This document shows positions 1 through 8,119 of a stretch of 64,000 bases of DNA, in pieces. Within the stretch, counting starts at the first letter, position 1; the number at the start of each line of letters is the position of its first letter. The position numbers and the translations under genes were made by a program. The notes beneath the pieces are model-generated. The model searched no databases. It saw nothing but the letters and a program-made list of their open reading frames with translations, and was not told where the DNA came from. This DNA comes from Magnetococcales bacterium (GTDB taxonomy: Bacteria; Pseudomonadota; Magnetococcia; Magnetococcales; UBA8363), in the NCBI GenBank assembly GCA_015660855.1, contig JACSDG010000006.1, positions 30,889-94,888 on the forward strand, read 5' to 3'.

Positions 1-1
1 C

Positions 2-373
2 CGCCCGTGTAACCAGCCATACTGTGGTTTGAAGATATGCCGCATGATGGGGGATTTTGTCTCCTGTTCCCTGCATTTCATGCTTTCCTGGTTTTATCAG
101 ATGGGCATTCCTGGAAAAGAACTGGAAGTCAAATTATTCGGAGGGGCAATGATGTTCAGCATTCCCAACAATCCCCAAGAACAAAGCATCGCCGTGGGGA
201 AAAGAAACGTAGAGACCGCCATGGATATTATTCGGGCGGAGAAATTACATCTGATCGCCTCGGACGTTGGTGGTCCCTGGGGACGAAAACTCGTCTTCCA
301 TACAGGGACAGGGGAAGTCAAACTGCAACGAATCCGAAAAACAGTATTTGAACTGGCCAGTATGAGCGGATGA
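2..373 (+). CDS. cheD: CheD-type chemoreceptor glutamine deamidase (5' end missing)
   Basis: The reading frame is open from the window edge, so only the C-terminal part of about 123 residues is present. CheD proteins deamidate glutamines on methyl-accepting chemotaxis proteins and interact with the CheC phosphatase. Seen here: the family-typical KLFGGA block, then a GKRNVETA segment, SDVGGPWGRK and a HTGTGEV segment near the end, in the order found in CheD. The catalytic Cys/His region lies upstream of the window or in its first residues. A TTG at 29 could be mistaken for a start, but in-frame codons upstream of it still look like CheD. CheX at 55.3 kb is the only other chemotaxis gene in the window. 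Confidence 0.85.
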   Translation, partial: RPCNQPYCGLKICRMMGDFVSCSLHFMLSWFYQMGIPGKELEVKLFGGAMMFSIPNNPQEQSIAVGKRNVETAMDIIRAEKLHLIASDVGGPWGRKLVFHTGTGEVKLQRIRKTVFELASMSG

Positions 374-534
374 CCGTGCTTGACACATTGGGCAAAGGCG
401 TCGGTAAATGTCTGTAAATACACAGTCCCAACTCTCCACTATTAAGAATATATGTGAACTTAAAATAAATCGCAGAATACCCCCACATCAATAAAAGAAA
501 TTTGTAACGGTCATATATAATCTATAATTTCATA

Positions 535-563
535 TTGACACTACGAATACTTTTGATCATATT
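535..563 (+). promoter_or_regulatory. candidate sigma-70 promoter
   Basis: A perfect TTGACA at 535-540 is followed, 17 bp later, by CATATT at 558-563 (4 of 6 matches to TATAAT). It lies in the 434-bp AT-rich gap between cheD and the repressor gene and points toward the repressor. No gene is convincing in 374-807. Confidence 0.35.
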
Positions 564-763
564 GAAATGTCCATTTTCAGTATAATTCGTCGTTTGTCGG
601 GGACAGCAAGGAAAAGAGAAATGCGACTCCCGCGCAATAAAACCACTTCCATTCTTCTTGACTTTCTGGCAGTGTTAGGGGTGCTGCGATGCGGATCTAC
701 CTTTGGCGTCACCTGTACAAAATAATATTGGTTCTGTTCGACACTTGTTTTTAAAATTAACAA

Positions 764-780
764 TCTAATCCAAGATTAGA
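764..780. promoter_or_regulatory. palindrome, candidate repressor operator
   Basis: A perfect inverted repeat, TCTAATC-CAA-GATTAGA, has 7-bp arms and lies 27 bp upstream of the S24 repressor start codon. Position and symmetry fit an autoregulatory operator for the neighbouring CI-like repressor. Binding is inferred, not shown. Confidence 0.4.
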
Positions 781-807
781 AAATACAACTGGAAGAGTAT
801 TTTTGCC

Positions 808-1482
808 ATGAACAGCACTTTAAGCGAGCGTATCAGACAAGCCAGGAAACATGCAGGTTTAACACAAAAAAAACTTGCAGACATGGTCGGCATCAGCCAG
901 ACCGCGATTCACAAACTTGAAGGTGGTGGGTCGCGATCTTCCCGCAAAACAATTTCCATCGCACTGACTTGCGGCGTTGACCCCATCTGGCTGGATACGG
1001 GTCGCGGCGACATGGCCCTTTCGGGGGCACCGCACTATTCGGCCCAAGACGACGGCGGCGTTCACGCTGGGGAGAGCTACCGTCCCTATCCCCTTGTTGC
1101 CCGAATTCCTCTCATTTCCTGGGATGAGATGGCGAAGTTCTGTGGAGCGTCCAAAGAAAACTTCAATCCTGAAATTACATCCTGGATTCCTGTGGCTCCC
1201 AAAGCCAGCGACCTTTGCTTTGCCCTCAAGGTGCCCGACGATTCCATGGAGCCGGAGTTTTTCGAAGGGGAGATCATCATTGTCGACCCGACCCGCAAAG
1301 GTTCCCACAACCAGTTTCTGATCGCCCATGAAGGGAAAAATCGCCCGACATTCAAGCAATTGCTTCACCACGGCGATTTGCGCTACCTCAAACCCATGAA
1401 TTCCAGGTATCCCCTGATCGATGTCAAAGGTGAGATTGAGGTCTGCGGCGTCGTCATCAGCAAATACAAGGAATATGAATAA
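808..1482 (+). CDS. XRE-HTH / S24 peptidase-family (CI/LexA-like) repressor
   Basis: A 224-residue DNA-binding repressor of the kind used by prophages and stress switches. Residues 6-60 form an XRE helix-turn-helix with the typical LTQKKLADMVGISQTAI core. Residues about 95-220 form the S24/LexA self-cleavage domain, with the catalytic-serine motif DDSMEP (Ser146) and a candidate catalytic lysine in FKQL (Lys183). I see no clear Ala-Gly cleavage site, so self-cleavage is uncertain. The start follows a GGAAGAG ribosome-binding site at 791-797. A perfect palindrome at 764-780 could be its operator. No integrase or other phage gene is nearby, so it is an isolated regulator or a prophage relic. 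Confidence 0.85.
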   Translation: MNSTLSERIRQARKHAGLTQKKLADMVGISQTAIHKLEGGGSRSSRKTISIALTCGVDPIWLDTGRGDMALSGAPHYSAQDDGGVHAGESYRPYPLVARIPLISWDEMAKFCGASKENFNPEITSWIPVAPKASDLCFALKVPDDSMEPEFFEGEIIIVDPTRKGSHNQFLIAHEGKNRPTFKQLLHHGDLRYLKPMNSRYPLIDVKGEIEVCGVVISKYKEYE

Positions 1483-1503
1483 AAAGATCGGAAATTTTGC
1501 CTA

Positions 1504-1690
1504 TCGGAAAAACAAAGTTTGGCAAAAATTATTGCGGGGGTCCGGGGGGGATCATCCCCCCCGGCGGGGTTTGGGGCAGCGCCCCAAGGTTTTGAATTTG
1601 ATTTTGATTTTACTGCCCCCCAAGGGGGGTCTAGGGGCGCAGCCCCAGGGTTTTGATTTTGTTTTTTTACCCGCAGGGCATCATGTTCCC
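1504..1690 (+). repeat. GC-rich dispersed hairpin repeat, full two-module copy (R1)
   Basis: It starts with CGGAAAAACAAAGTTTGGC. Module 1 follows at 1534-1596, a G-run/C-run hairpin around ATCAT and then GGGGC-AGC-GCCCC. A T-rich spacer leads to module 2 at 1610-1655 (CCCCCC-AA-GGGGGG, then GGGGC-GCA-GCCCC). It ends near GGGCATCATGTTCC. The same order recurs, inverted, at 25974-26163 and, variant, at 63.7 kb. It separates the repressor gene from queC. Confidence 0.9.
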
Positions 1691-1735
1691 TTGACCCAAG
1701 CAACGATTTAAAACCGTTTAAAAAAATCGGGTGTC

Positions 1736-2455
1736 ATGTCAATCCTTGTCATGGAAAAGTCGAAAGCTTTGGTACTGCTTTCCGGTGGGCAGGACTCCGT
1801 AACCTGTCTGGCCTGGGCACTGACGCACTTTTCCTGGGTGGAAACTATAGGGTTTGACTACGGCCAAAGACACAACATTGAGCTTGATTGTCGAAAAAAG
1901 ATCCTGACACTGGTGCGCCAACGCTTCCCGGAATGGCAACAAAGACTGGGAGAGGATCATCTCATCGAAATGAAAGCCCTCGGCCAAATCAGCGACACCG
2001 CGCTCACCAAGAACACCGAAATCATGCTGAATCACAACGGACTGCCAAATACTTTTGTCCCAGGCAGAAATATACTCTTTCTTACGATGGCCGCCGCCGT
2101 CGCCTATCGGCGAGGATTATCCATCCTGGTTGGCGGCATGTGCGAAACCGACTATTCCGGTTATCCCGATTGCCGTGATGATGCCATCAAATCCTTGCAG
2201 GTCAGCCTGAATATCGGCATGGCAACTAAAATTTGCATCGAAACACCGCTGATGTGGTTGAACAAAGAACAGATATGGAATCTGGCCAATACCCTGGGAG
2301 GACACAACCTCCTTGAACTGATACGCACTGAAACCCACTCGTGCTACCTCGGTGAAAGAAACCATCTCCATGCCTGGGGCTTCGGATGCGGGACATGTCC
2401 CGCATGTCAACTTCGCGCCTGCGGATATACATCCTACCTGACCCGGAAACCGTAA
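1736..2455 (+). CDS. queC: 7-cyano-7-deazaguanine (preQ0) synthase QueC
   Basis: QueC converts 7-carboxy-7-deazaguanine to preQ0 with ATP and ammonia, an early step of queuosine synthesis in the cytoplasm. The 239-residue protein has the PP-loop ATP motif SGGQDS near the N-terminus, the [11 protein letters not shown] block found in QueC, and the C-terminal zinc ligands (one Cys in THSCYLG, then CGTCPAC). Length is close to the usual 220-240. ATG at 1736 is used; ATG at 1751 is an alternative and begins directly before the conserved strand. Other queuosine-related genes in the window are tgt and queA (28-30 kb), with folE2 (57.5 kb) able to supply the first intermediate. It stands alone between a repeat and the pilus cluster. 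Confidence 0.95.
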   Translation: MSILVMEKSKALVLLSGGQDSVTCLAWALTHFSWVETIGFDYGQRHNIELDCRKKILTLVRQRFPEWQQRLGEDHLIEMKALGQISDTALTKNTEIMLNHNGLPNTFVPGRNILFLTMAAAVAYRRGLSILVGGMCETDYSGYPDCRDDAIKSLQVSLNIGMATKICIETPLMWLNKEQIWNLANTLGGHNLLELIRTETHSCYLGERNHLHAWGFGCGTCPACQLRACGYTSYLTRKP

Positions 2456-2700
2456 TCATCCGCCCCCCACCTGACAACTAGGCCTGCCATGCCAAATTAA
2501 GTTAACGCAAGTTATGCGTTTGTTTAAATCATTTTAATACAACTTTGTAAATTTAGCGGGTATTTTTTTGGTCGTTTGTTTTTATTGCGTTGTTTTTCAT
2601 TATGGGATCGTGTATAAGCTGTAGGATCGAATGATGGCCATGAACGTTTAGGTTTCTGGAATGGCGCAATCGTTTCGCTCTGGCGCATGAATGGAGGGGC

Positions 2701-4620
2701 ATGGTCGTGCATGGTCGCAAAAGGGATATTAAAACAGATTTGGTAGCGATGATTTTGTTGATCATCGGCCTGTTTTTTTTCGTCAAACCCGCAATGGTCT
2801 GGGCGGAAGATTTAAAATGGAAAGAAGAAAACTTTGATGTCACGTTTGTCGATGCCGATATTCGGGACGTGTTGACTGACCTGTTGAAGCGCAACGAAAA
2901 AACCGCTGTTTTCCTGCCGGGTGTGCAGGGGGTGGTTACCTTCGACTTTCACAACAATCCCATGCTGGTTGAAGCTGCATTCAATAAAGTTTTAGCAGAA
3001 AATAATCTGACCTATTTCTACGATCCGGTCATCAAAACGGTCAAAATCCTGCCTGCATCAGACGCCGCCGTCGTCGATGATATTTTCACTCCGAAATACA
3101 GTGATCTACAGAATATTCTGGATGCCTTCGCCCGCTTCGGCCTGGGCAGTGGTGTCGATATTACAGCAGATCATATAACTAACGTTTTGTTTTTTCATGG
3201 TGCCCAGGGAAGCGTGATGGCACTGAAAAAAATTGCCGCCGAGGTTGACGCGTCGCTGCAAAACCTGCAAGGCCGTCTGCTGAAAGATCTGGAGCAAAAA
3301 CGGTTGCAAAGCTCCGTCTCGGTAGATGAGGAAAGGGCGCGACTGGAAAGGGAGAAAATTGATACCGAAAGATCGGTGACCGTTGATGTCATCCCGTTGC
3401 GCTACACCAGCGTAGCACAATCTACGACCTCGTTTCAGGGTGAAAAGGTCACCCTTCCGGGTATTTTGGATTCTCTGCGCGCTTTCGTCGGTCCTATCCA
3501 GGTCATCGACCCCAGCAGGGAGGATGAAGGCAAGGACAACAAAAATCCCACCCAAAACGCCACGGGCAACAAGCCCATCGTCTCGATAGATGTCCGAACC
3601 AATTCGGTCATCGTCCAAGGATCCCCGGAGCAGATCAAACGGGTAACGGAAGTGGTCAAAAAATTGGACAAGGAAGTCCCCCTGGTCGAGATTGAAGTGA
3701 TGATTGTGGATGGTTCTGCGGATGCGTCCCGTACCTTTGGTCTCCAGTTTGGCACGACCAACACGTTTGGACCGAATGCCGAGAACAGCACAGTAGCCGT
3801 GGACAACGGTCTCACTTCCCTGGAAATCACCCCTTCCAGCGACTCGACGACTGTGCCAGTGAAAGTTAGTTTGGGTCAAATGCTATCTACAGGCACAGGA
3901 GGACTGGGGGCGCAATTCATCTACCGGGGCACCCGGGAACTTTTGGAGACGACGATTTCGGCCCTGGCCAAGGATGGCAAATTGCAGACGGTAGCCTCGC
4001 CTCGGGTAGTCACCCTCAACAATCTTCCCGCCAACATCAGCAGCACCACCAAGATCACCAACCTGTCCGTCAGTTCCGTAACCATCGGCGAAACCAAATC
4101 GGGTTCTTCCAACCAAAACCAATCGTCGGTGGAGGCAGGTATCACCCTGGTGATCACCCCTTCGGTGATCATCACCGACGAGGATGATGGTTCCCGACTG
4201 GTTCGCTTGACCATCGATGCCAAAAACACCTCGGCCACCCCCCCCGACGGTGGTATCGCCATCACCAGCGGTCAAGGGGTGCAAACCAACATCATCATTC
4301 CCGATGGGGCCACTTTTGTCATGGGTGGTTTGTTCAGCACCGCAAGGGTAGAATCCCACTCGGGCATCCCTTTGTTAAAAGATATACCGGTGTTGGGTAA
4401 TCTGTTCGGGGGGAAAAACTCCCAGGATACCAAAAAAGAAACCGTATTTTTCATAACGCCAAAGGTTTTTTCATACAAAGATATCGTCACCACCCAGGGG
4501 GTTCGGGCCAAAAATTATGTCGAGGGACAGCGCAACATGCTGACCCAGGAGCAAAAAAGTTTGGAGCGGGAAAGTCAGTTGCTTTCCCTGCCGCAGTTGG
4601 AAGTTTCCGAGGATGAATAA
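2701..4620 (+). CDS. mshL: MSHA/type II-like secretin (outer-membrane pore)
   Basis: This 639-residue secretin forms the outer-membrane channel of an MSHA-type pilus or related secretion machine. Residues 1-35 carry a signal sequence ending near VWA-ED. An STN-like N0 domain (about 45-105) follows, with VDADIRDVLTDLL, and then N1/NolW domains (about 225-320) with DVRTNSVIVQG. The C-terminal secretin beta-domain holds ASPRVVTLNN and the family signature around GGLFSTARVES and IPVLGNLF. The arrangement is closer to MshL/PilQ-like secretins than to GspD, which has more N domains. It is the first gene of a long + strand cluster. A GGAGG sits only 3 nt before ATG 2701, so GTG at 2707 is also possible. 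The 2456-2700 gap upstream is probably the promoter region. Confidence 0.92.
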   Translation: MVVHGRKRDIKTDLVAMILLIIGLFFFVKPAMVWAEDLKWKEENFDVTFVDADIRDVLTDLLKRNEKTAVFLPGVQGVVTFDFHNNPMLVEAAFNKVLAENNLTYFYDPVIKTVKILPASDAAVVDDIFTPKYSDLQNILDAFARFGLGSGVDITADHITNVLFFHGAQGSVMALKKIAAEVDASLQNLQGRLLKDLEQKRLQSSVSVDEERARLEREKIDTERSVTVDVIPLRYTSVAQSTTSFQGEKVTLPGILDSLRAFVGPIQVIDPSREDEGKDNKNPTQNATGNKPIVSIDVRTNSVIVQGSPEQIKRVTEVVKKLDKEVPLVEIEVMIVDGSADASRTFGLQFGTTNTFGPNAENSTVAVDNGLTSLEITPSSDSTTVPVKVSLGQMLSTGTGGLGAQFIYRGTRELLETTISALAKDGKLQTVASPRVVTLNNLPANISSTTKITNLSVSSVTIGETKSGSSNQNQSSVEAGITLVITPSVIITDEDDGSRLVRLTIDAKNTSATPPDGGIAITSGQGVQTNIIIPDGATFVMGGLFSTARVESHSGIPLLKDIPVLGNLFGGKNSQDTKKETVFFITPKVFSYKDIVTTQGVRAKNYVEGQRNMLTQEQKSLERESQLLSLPQLEVSEDE

Positions 4621-4630
4621 GGGGCGTTGA

Positions 4631-5068
4631 ATGGAAAAGACCTTGATTCCCCTGAACTGGACCGTGGGCACCCTGCTGCTGGTCATCGCAGTGACCTATC
4701 CGACGCTGGATGAAAAATTTTTTACCGGTGGCAAAAAGTTGGAAGTTCAGGCAAAGGTTGCGCATCTGGCCAAGTTGCAAACGCGCCATTATCAATCGAA
4801 TGAGCAATACGTTCTTTTCACTGCCGAGGAAATCCCGGAGACCTTGCGTAGCGAGCTGGGGCTGAAGGGACCGCCACAGGATGACTTTGTGTATGACGCC
4901 TTCCTGGCAGGCAACGGACAACTGGTTCTCCGTGCCCAGGCCTCCCCGGAAAGCATACGAAATGGCTCCCTGCCACCTTTAACCTATACCCTGCGACAAT
5001 CCGCAGGGGGACAGGTAGGAGAAGGAACCTGGGAACCGCTCTCCGGCAAAAAGCCGGGACTGTTTTAA
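4631..5068 (+). CDS. small membrane-anchored, pilin-like protein of the pilus cluster
   Basis: A 145-residue protein, 10 bp after the secretin gene and so probably co-transcribed. One N-terminal hydrophobic helix (about residues 9-24) is followed by a helix with KLEVQAKVAHLAKLQ and RHYQSNEQY. That resembles the post-membrane helix of type IV pilins, where pilin families often have YY-x-NGRY-like sequence. A class III leader with FTLIEL is absent, so it would not be processed by a prepilin peptidase in the normal way. The rest resembles nothing I can name. It may be an accessory subunit of the pilus or secretin complex. Confidence 0.7.
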   Translation: MEKTLIPLNWTVGTLLLVIAVTYPTLDEKFFTGGKKLEVQAKVAHLAKLQTRHYQSNEQYVLFTAEEIPETLRSELGLKGPPQDDFVYDAFLAGNGQLVLRAQASPESIRNGSLPPLTYTLRQSAGGQVGEGTWEPLSGKKPGLF

Positions 5069-5104
5069 ATTTTCTCTTGCCTTTGGGACAGGAGTAACAC
5101 GTTG

Positions 5105-5800
5105 ATGTCATTTTGTTTCTTCAATAGAACCTTATGGGTCTGTTGTCTGGCCCTTCTGTTTTTCCTTGGGGGGTGTGCCACCTTTGAAGACGCCTCCTGG
5201 AATCTGGAAAATTCTCGGGAACCCGCCCTTGAAATTTCCCCGAATCAGGCCAAATCGATCACAACCCTCCCCGATGGCCGTTTTACCGAACCACCGACTT
5301 GGCGATTGGGAAGCTTTTGGCAATACAGTGATGGTTACGGTCTACAGGTCACGGAAGCCGACGGTCGCTCGGCAACCCTCAAACGTATGGACCGGCCTCA
5401 GGATTGGATCAAGCGTGACGGATTCTTCACCGTGGACTCCGTGAGCAACGGGGTACGGCGGCAGGTTATCTACCGCTCCCCCAACCCCGATCAGTTGTTC
5501 CCCCTGGCCGTGGGAAAAAATATTTCTTTTGTACGGGAATACCTGATCGACAACAAGCTCCATGTGCATAAAACTTCCTGGAACGTCGTCGGTCGTGAAA
5601 CCATTGAGGTTCCAGCCGGCAAATTTGACTGCTGGGTGATGGTTTGGAACACCCGTAGCGAAAAAAGCAATTGGAGCGGCTACGAAAAATGGTGGTATAG
5701 TCCGGCGGTGGGCAACTATGTACGATTGGAATATCGGTATGCCAAAGCACCGGACTCGTCGCGGGTGTTGGTGCGTTACAACAACGGTTCACAACCCTGA
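5105..5800 (+). CDS. outer-membrane lipoprotein of unknown function
   Basis: A 231-residue lipoprotein. The N-terminus has a hydrophobic signal (about residues 7-21) and the lipobox LGGC followed by ATF, so it should be lipidated and outer-membrane directed. The mature part contains VPAGKFDCWVM and EKWWYSPAVGNYVR, a pattern I associate with periplasmic beta-rich lipoproteins of unknown role. ATG 5105 lies 11 nt after an AGGAG; TTG 5102 is the alternative. It lies between the pilin-like gene and the first major pilin, which suggests a pilotin-like or structural role for the secretin. That is inference from position only. Confidence 0.75.
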   Translation: MSFCFFNRTLWVCCLALLFFLGGCATFEDASWNLENSREPALEISPNQAKSITTLPDGRFTEPPTWRLGSFWQYSDGYGLQVTEADGRSATLKRMDRPQDWIKRDGFFTVDSVSNGVRRQVIYRSPNPDQLFPLAVGKNISFVREYLIDNKLHVHKTSWNVVGRETIEVPAGKFDCWVMVWNTRSEKSNWSGYEKWWYSPAVGNYVRLEYRYAKAPDSSRVLVRYNNGSQP

Positions 5801-5881
5801 AAGTTCTGCCATATTTCCCAAGTATAAAAAATACCCGAAAAACAGGTGACCATGACAACTTTAATAAGACGGAGGGAGAAA

Positions 5882-6472
5882 ATGGATACATTATTCGCAG
5901 CACGGAAAAAAGACTTTCTGCAAAAAAAACATGCGGATGAAAAAGGGTTCACCCTGGTGGAACTGATGGTGGTGGTTGCCATCATCGCCATCCTGGCGGC
6001 CATTGGAATACCCAAAATGGCAATGTACATCAAGGTGGCCGAGTCTGCCGAGCCGGTAGAGCAAATGGGAAAAATGTCCAAAGCCATACGCGGTTACATT
6101 GACAGCCACCCCGGAGCCGCCAACACCGATCTGCAGACAGCACTGAATGGAAAAATTCTTTCCATAGGCGCGGACAACACCCTTAAAACCAAGATCCCAA
6201 CCCTTTCCATCGCGGATAACGCCAAATTCGCCTACAAGATTCACAATATCACCATTGATGCTACTACCAAGGCAGCCAAGTTCTGTATCAAGGCCGTCGC
6301 TGGGTCAACTTATGTCGCATCAGCGGCAGCTGTGTACTTTACAGAAACCGCGCCCACCGACAAAACTATCTGGGAAGGGCAGATCTACCGTGCCGGATAT
6401 GCCGATGGTGGTTCGACCATACTGGTCCCGGACGGAGATTGTCCCGCTGATGCCGCAGGGACGGCCTATTGA
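5882..6472 (+). CDS. type IV prepilin (major-pilin-like, first copy)
   Basis: A 196-residue prepilin. A charged leader ends in EKG, then comes the cleavage and methylation motif FTLVELM with Glu at +5, and a hydrophobic helix VVVAIIAILAAIGIPKM. The prepilin peptidase should cut after Gly. The C-terminal part has one Cys pair candidate. The true start is ATG 5882, 6 nt after GGAGGG (5871-5876); in-frame codons upstream would only lengthen the leader. A second prepilin with nearly the same N-terminal helix is encoded at 15156. A likely subunit of the pilus fibre, assembled by the ATPase and platform protein encoded downstream. Confidence 0.88.
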   Translation: MDTLFAARKKDFLQKKHADEKGFTLVELMVVVAIIAILAAIGIPKMAMYIKVAESAEPVEQMGKMSKAIRGYIDSHPGAANTDLQTALNGKILSIGADNTLKTKIPTLSIADNAKFAYKIHNITIDATTKAAKFCIKAVAGSTYVASAAAVYFTETAPTDKTIWEGQIYRAGYADGGSTILVPDGDCPADAAGTAY

Positions 6473-6547
6473 TAGTTCCCGGGGTTCAACCTTGGACTTG
6501 GACCGGATGCATTCATTCCGCAACGTCTGCTGACCGATGGTGCCCAA

Positions 6548-8119
6548 ATGGGTAATGAAGAACGCTACATCGACTGGAAGGAGGTTGGCCGGGGAGCCTT
6601 TGGTTCCGTCTGCCGGGTCTTCGACACACTCCTGAAACGCCACGTAGCCATCAAGTTGCTCAAGCCCGAACATGGCGACAACAAGCAACTGATCGAAGCC
6701 CTGCAACAGGAGGTCATCATCTCCCGGGATTTGCGGCACGATTGCATCTGTCCGATCCATGACGTTTATCGGGGAGAACATGGCGTCGGCACCGTAATGG
6801 ATTTTATCGACGGTCGGGAATTGAGCAAGTGGCAGGAAGACAACCGGGGGCGTCTGCTGGATACGGCGGCGCAACGTCTGGAACTGTTTCGCAAACTCAG
6901 CGACGCCCTGGCCTTCGCCCATACCCGTATTGTGCACCGGGATCTCAAGCCGGATAACATTTTTCTGCTCAAAGGTGATCCAACCCGCCCGGTGATCATG
7001 GATTTTGGCACGGCGGTGCTCGGGAGTTCGGTAGAGGATGGCGTCGTCGCGGGTACACCAAAATACATGTCGCCGGAACAATGGGATACGCCAGACTCGG
7101 TGGACCAGAGAGCCGACCTGTTCGCCCTGGGAGTTATTGCCTACGAGATGTTCACCGACCGGGTACCACCGACATCTTTACGCAAGATTCTTAAAACCCG
7201 CAAGCCTCCCAGGGTGGATCTGGCGACCATCGATCCCCCCAGCCGGTTTTGCGCCGCCCTGCCAGCCGATCTGGATCGTATTATCCTGCAATTGATGGCC
7301 TATGACCGGAATGATCGTCCACAGACGGCCCGCGATGTCTGGGTCGCTCTGGAACATGTCCAATTGAAGCAGGGTGATGTCATTGCCGAGGCTGGGCGAT
7401 CCGGCGTACCTCAATCTGAGTCCCGTACGGTCTTTCTTCCCGGGGGCGAGTATTATCTGGGATCCACAACCAAACATCCCGACAGCATGGAACACGAACG
7501 GCCACGCAAACGGGTTAAACTGTCACCATTCCGGATGGGCATTCATCCCGTCACCGTAGCGGAATACAGACATTTCGTTCAGACCACCGGTTACGCACCC
7601 CCTCCATTTCTGGATGATCGCTTATTCGGCAAAGTGGATCATCCTGTGGTGGGTATCGGCTTTGACGATGCCCTGGCGTATGCCCGGTGGGCCGGGGGTT
7701 CACTCCCCAGCGAGGCCCAATGGGAGTACGCCGCCAAAGGGGGAAACCCGTTTCCGCTCTATCCCTGGGGCGACACTCTGCCCACACCGACTTTAGCCAA
7801 CATTGGCAGCGTTTCCAGTTCGACCTCGGCGGTAGGAAGTTGTCCGTCAGGGGTCAACCCCTTTGGCCTGTTCGACCTGTGTGGAAACGTCTGGGAATGG
7901 TGCCTGGATGTGTGGAATCCCGAATATTACCGGACATTGCCTGTGGACTGTCTGGATCCTGTCTGTCAGTCCGGGGGGACGGACCGGGTGTTGCGCGGAG
8001 GTGCTTTTGACAGTTTTGTCAGTCAAGGCCGCTGCTCTGCCCGCTTCCACGCCCCCCCGGATATGGCCAACTTCGCCTTTGGCTTTCGTCTGGTCTTTCC
8101 GGTTAAAGAAACGCCATGA
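6548..8119 (+). CDS. Ser/Thr protein kinase fused to an FGE-sulfatase (SUMF1-like) domain
   Basis: A 523-residue Hanks-type kinase. The glycine-rich loop GRGAFGSV (about 14-21), VAIK (Lys36), HRDLKPDN (Asp132), DFG (Asp152) and GTPKYMSPEQ (activation/P+1 region) are all present, so it should be active. No transmembrane helix separates the kinase from the C-terminal part, unlike PknB-type receptors. Residues about 292-520 are a formylglycine-generating-enzyme/sulfatase-modifying-factor fold, with GNVWEWC, RVLRGGAF and FGFRLV. In bacteria such domains more often bind ligands or have C-type-lectin-like roles than modify sulfatases. The gene overlaps the FHA-ATPase gene by 4 bp (ATGA), so the two are probably co-translated. 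The likely substrate is that neighbour's threonine repeat; this is inferred. Confidence 0.9.
   Translation: MGNEERYIDWKEVGRGAFGSVCRVFDTLLKRHVAIKLLKPEHGDNKQLIEALQQEVIISRDLRHDCICPIHDVYRGEHGVGTVMDFIDGRELSKWQEDNRGRLLDTAAQRLELFRKLSDALAFAHTRIVHRDLKPDNIFLLKGDPTRPVIMDFGTAVLGSSVEDGVVAGTPKYMSPEQWDTPDSVDQRADLFALGVIAYEMFTDRVPPTSLRKILKTRKPPRVDLATIDPPSRFCAALPADLDRIILQLMAYDRNDRPQTARDVWVALEHVQLKQGDVIAEAGRSGVPQSESRTVFLPGGEYYLGSTTKHPDSMEHERPRKRVKLSPFRMGIHPVTVAEYRHFVQTTGYAPPPFLDDRLFGKVDHPVVGIGFDDALAYARWAGGSLPSEAQWEYAAKGGNPFPLYPWGDTLPTPTLANIGSVSSSTSAVGSCPSGVNPFGLFDLCGNVWEWCLDVWNPEYYRTLPVDCLDPVCQSGGTDRVLRGGAFDSFVSQGRCSARFHAPPDMANFAFGFRLVFPVKETP

Noticed and set aside
2660..2690. Sigma-54 promoter before mshL (TGGCGC...TTTCGC)
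   Set aside because: The GG and GC elements are 12 bp apart, not 10, so it does not fit the -24/-12 spacing.
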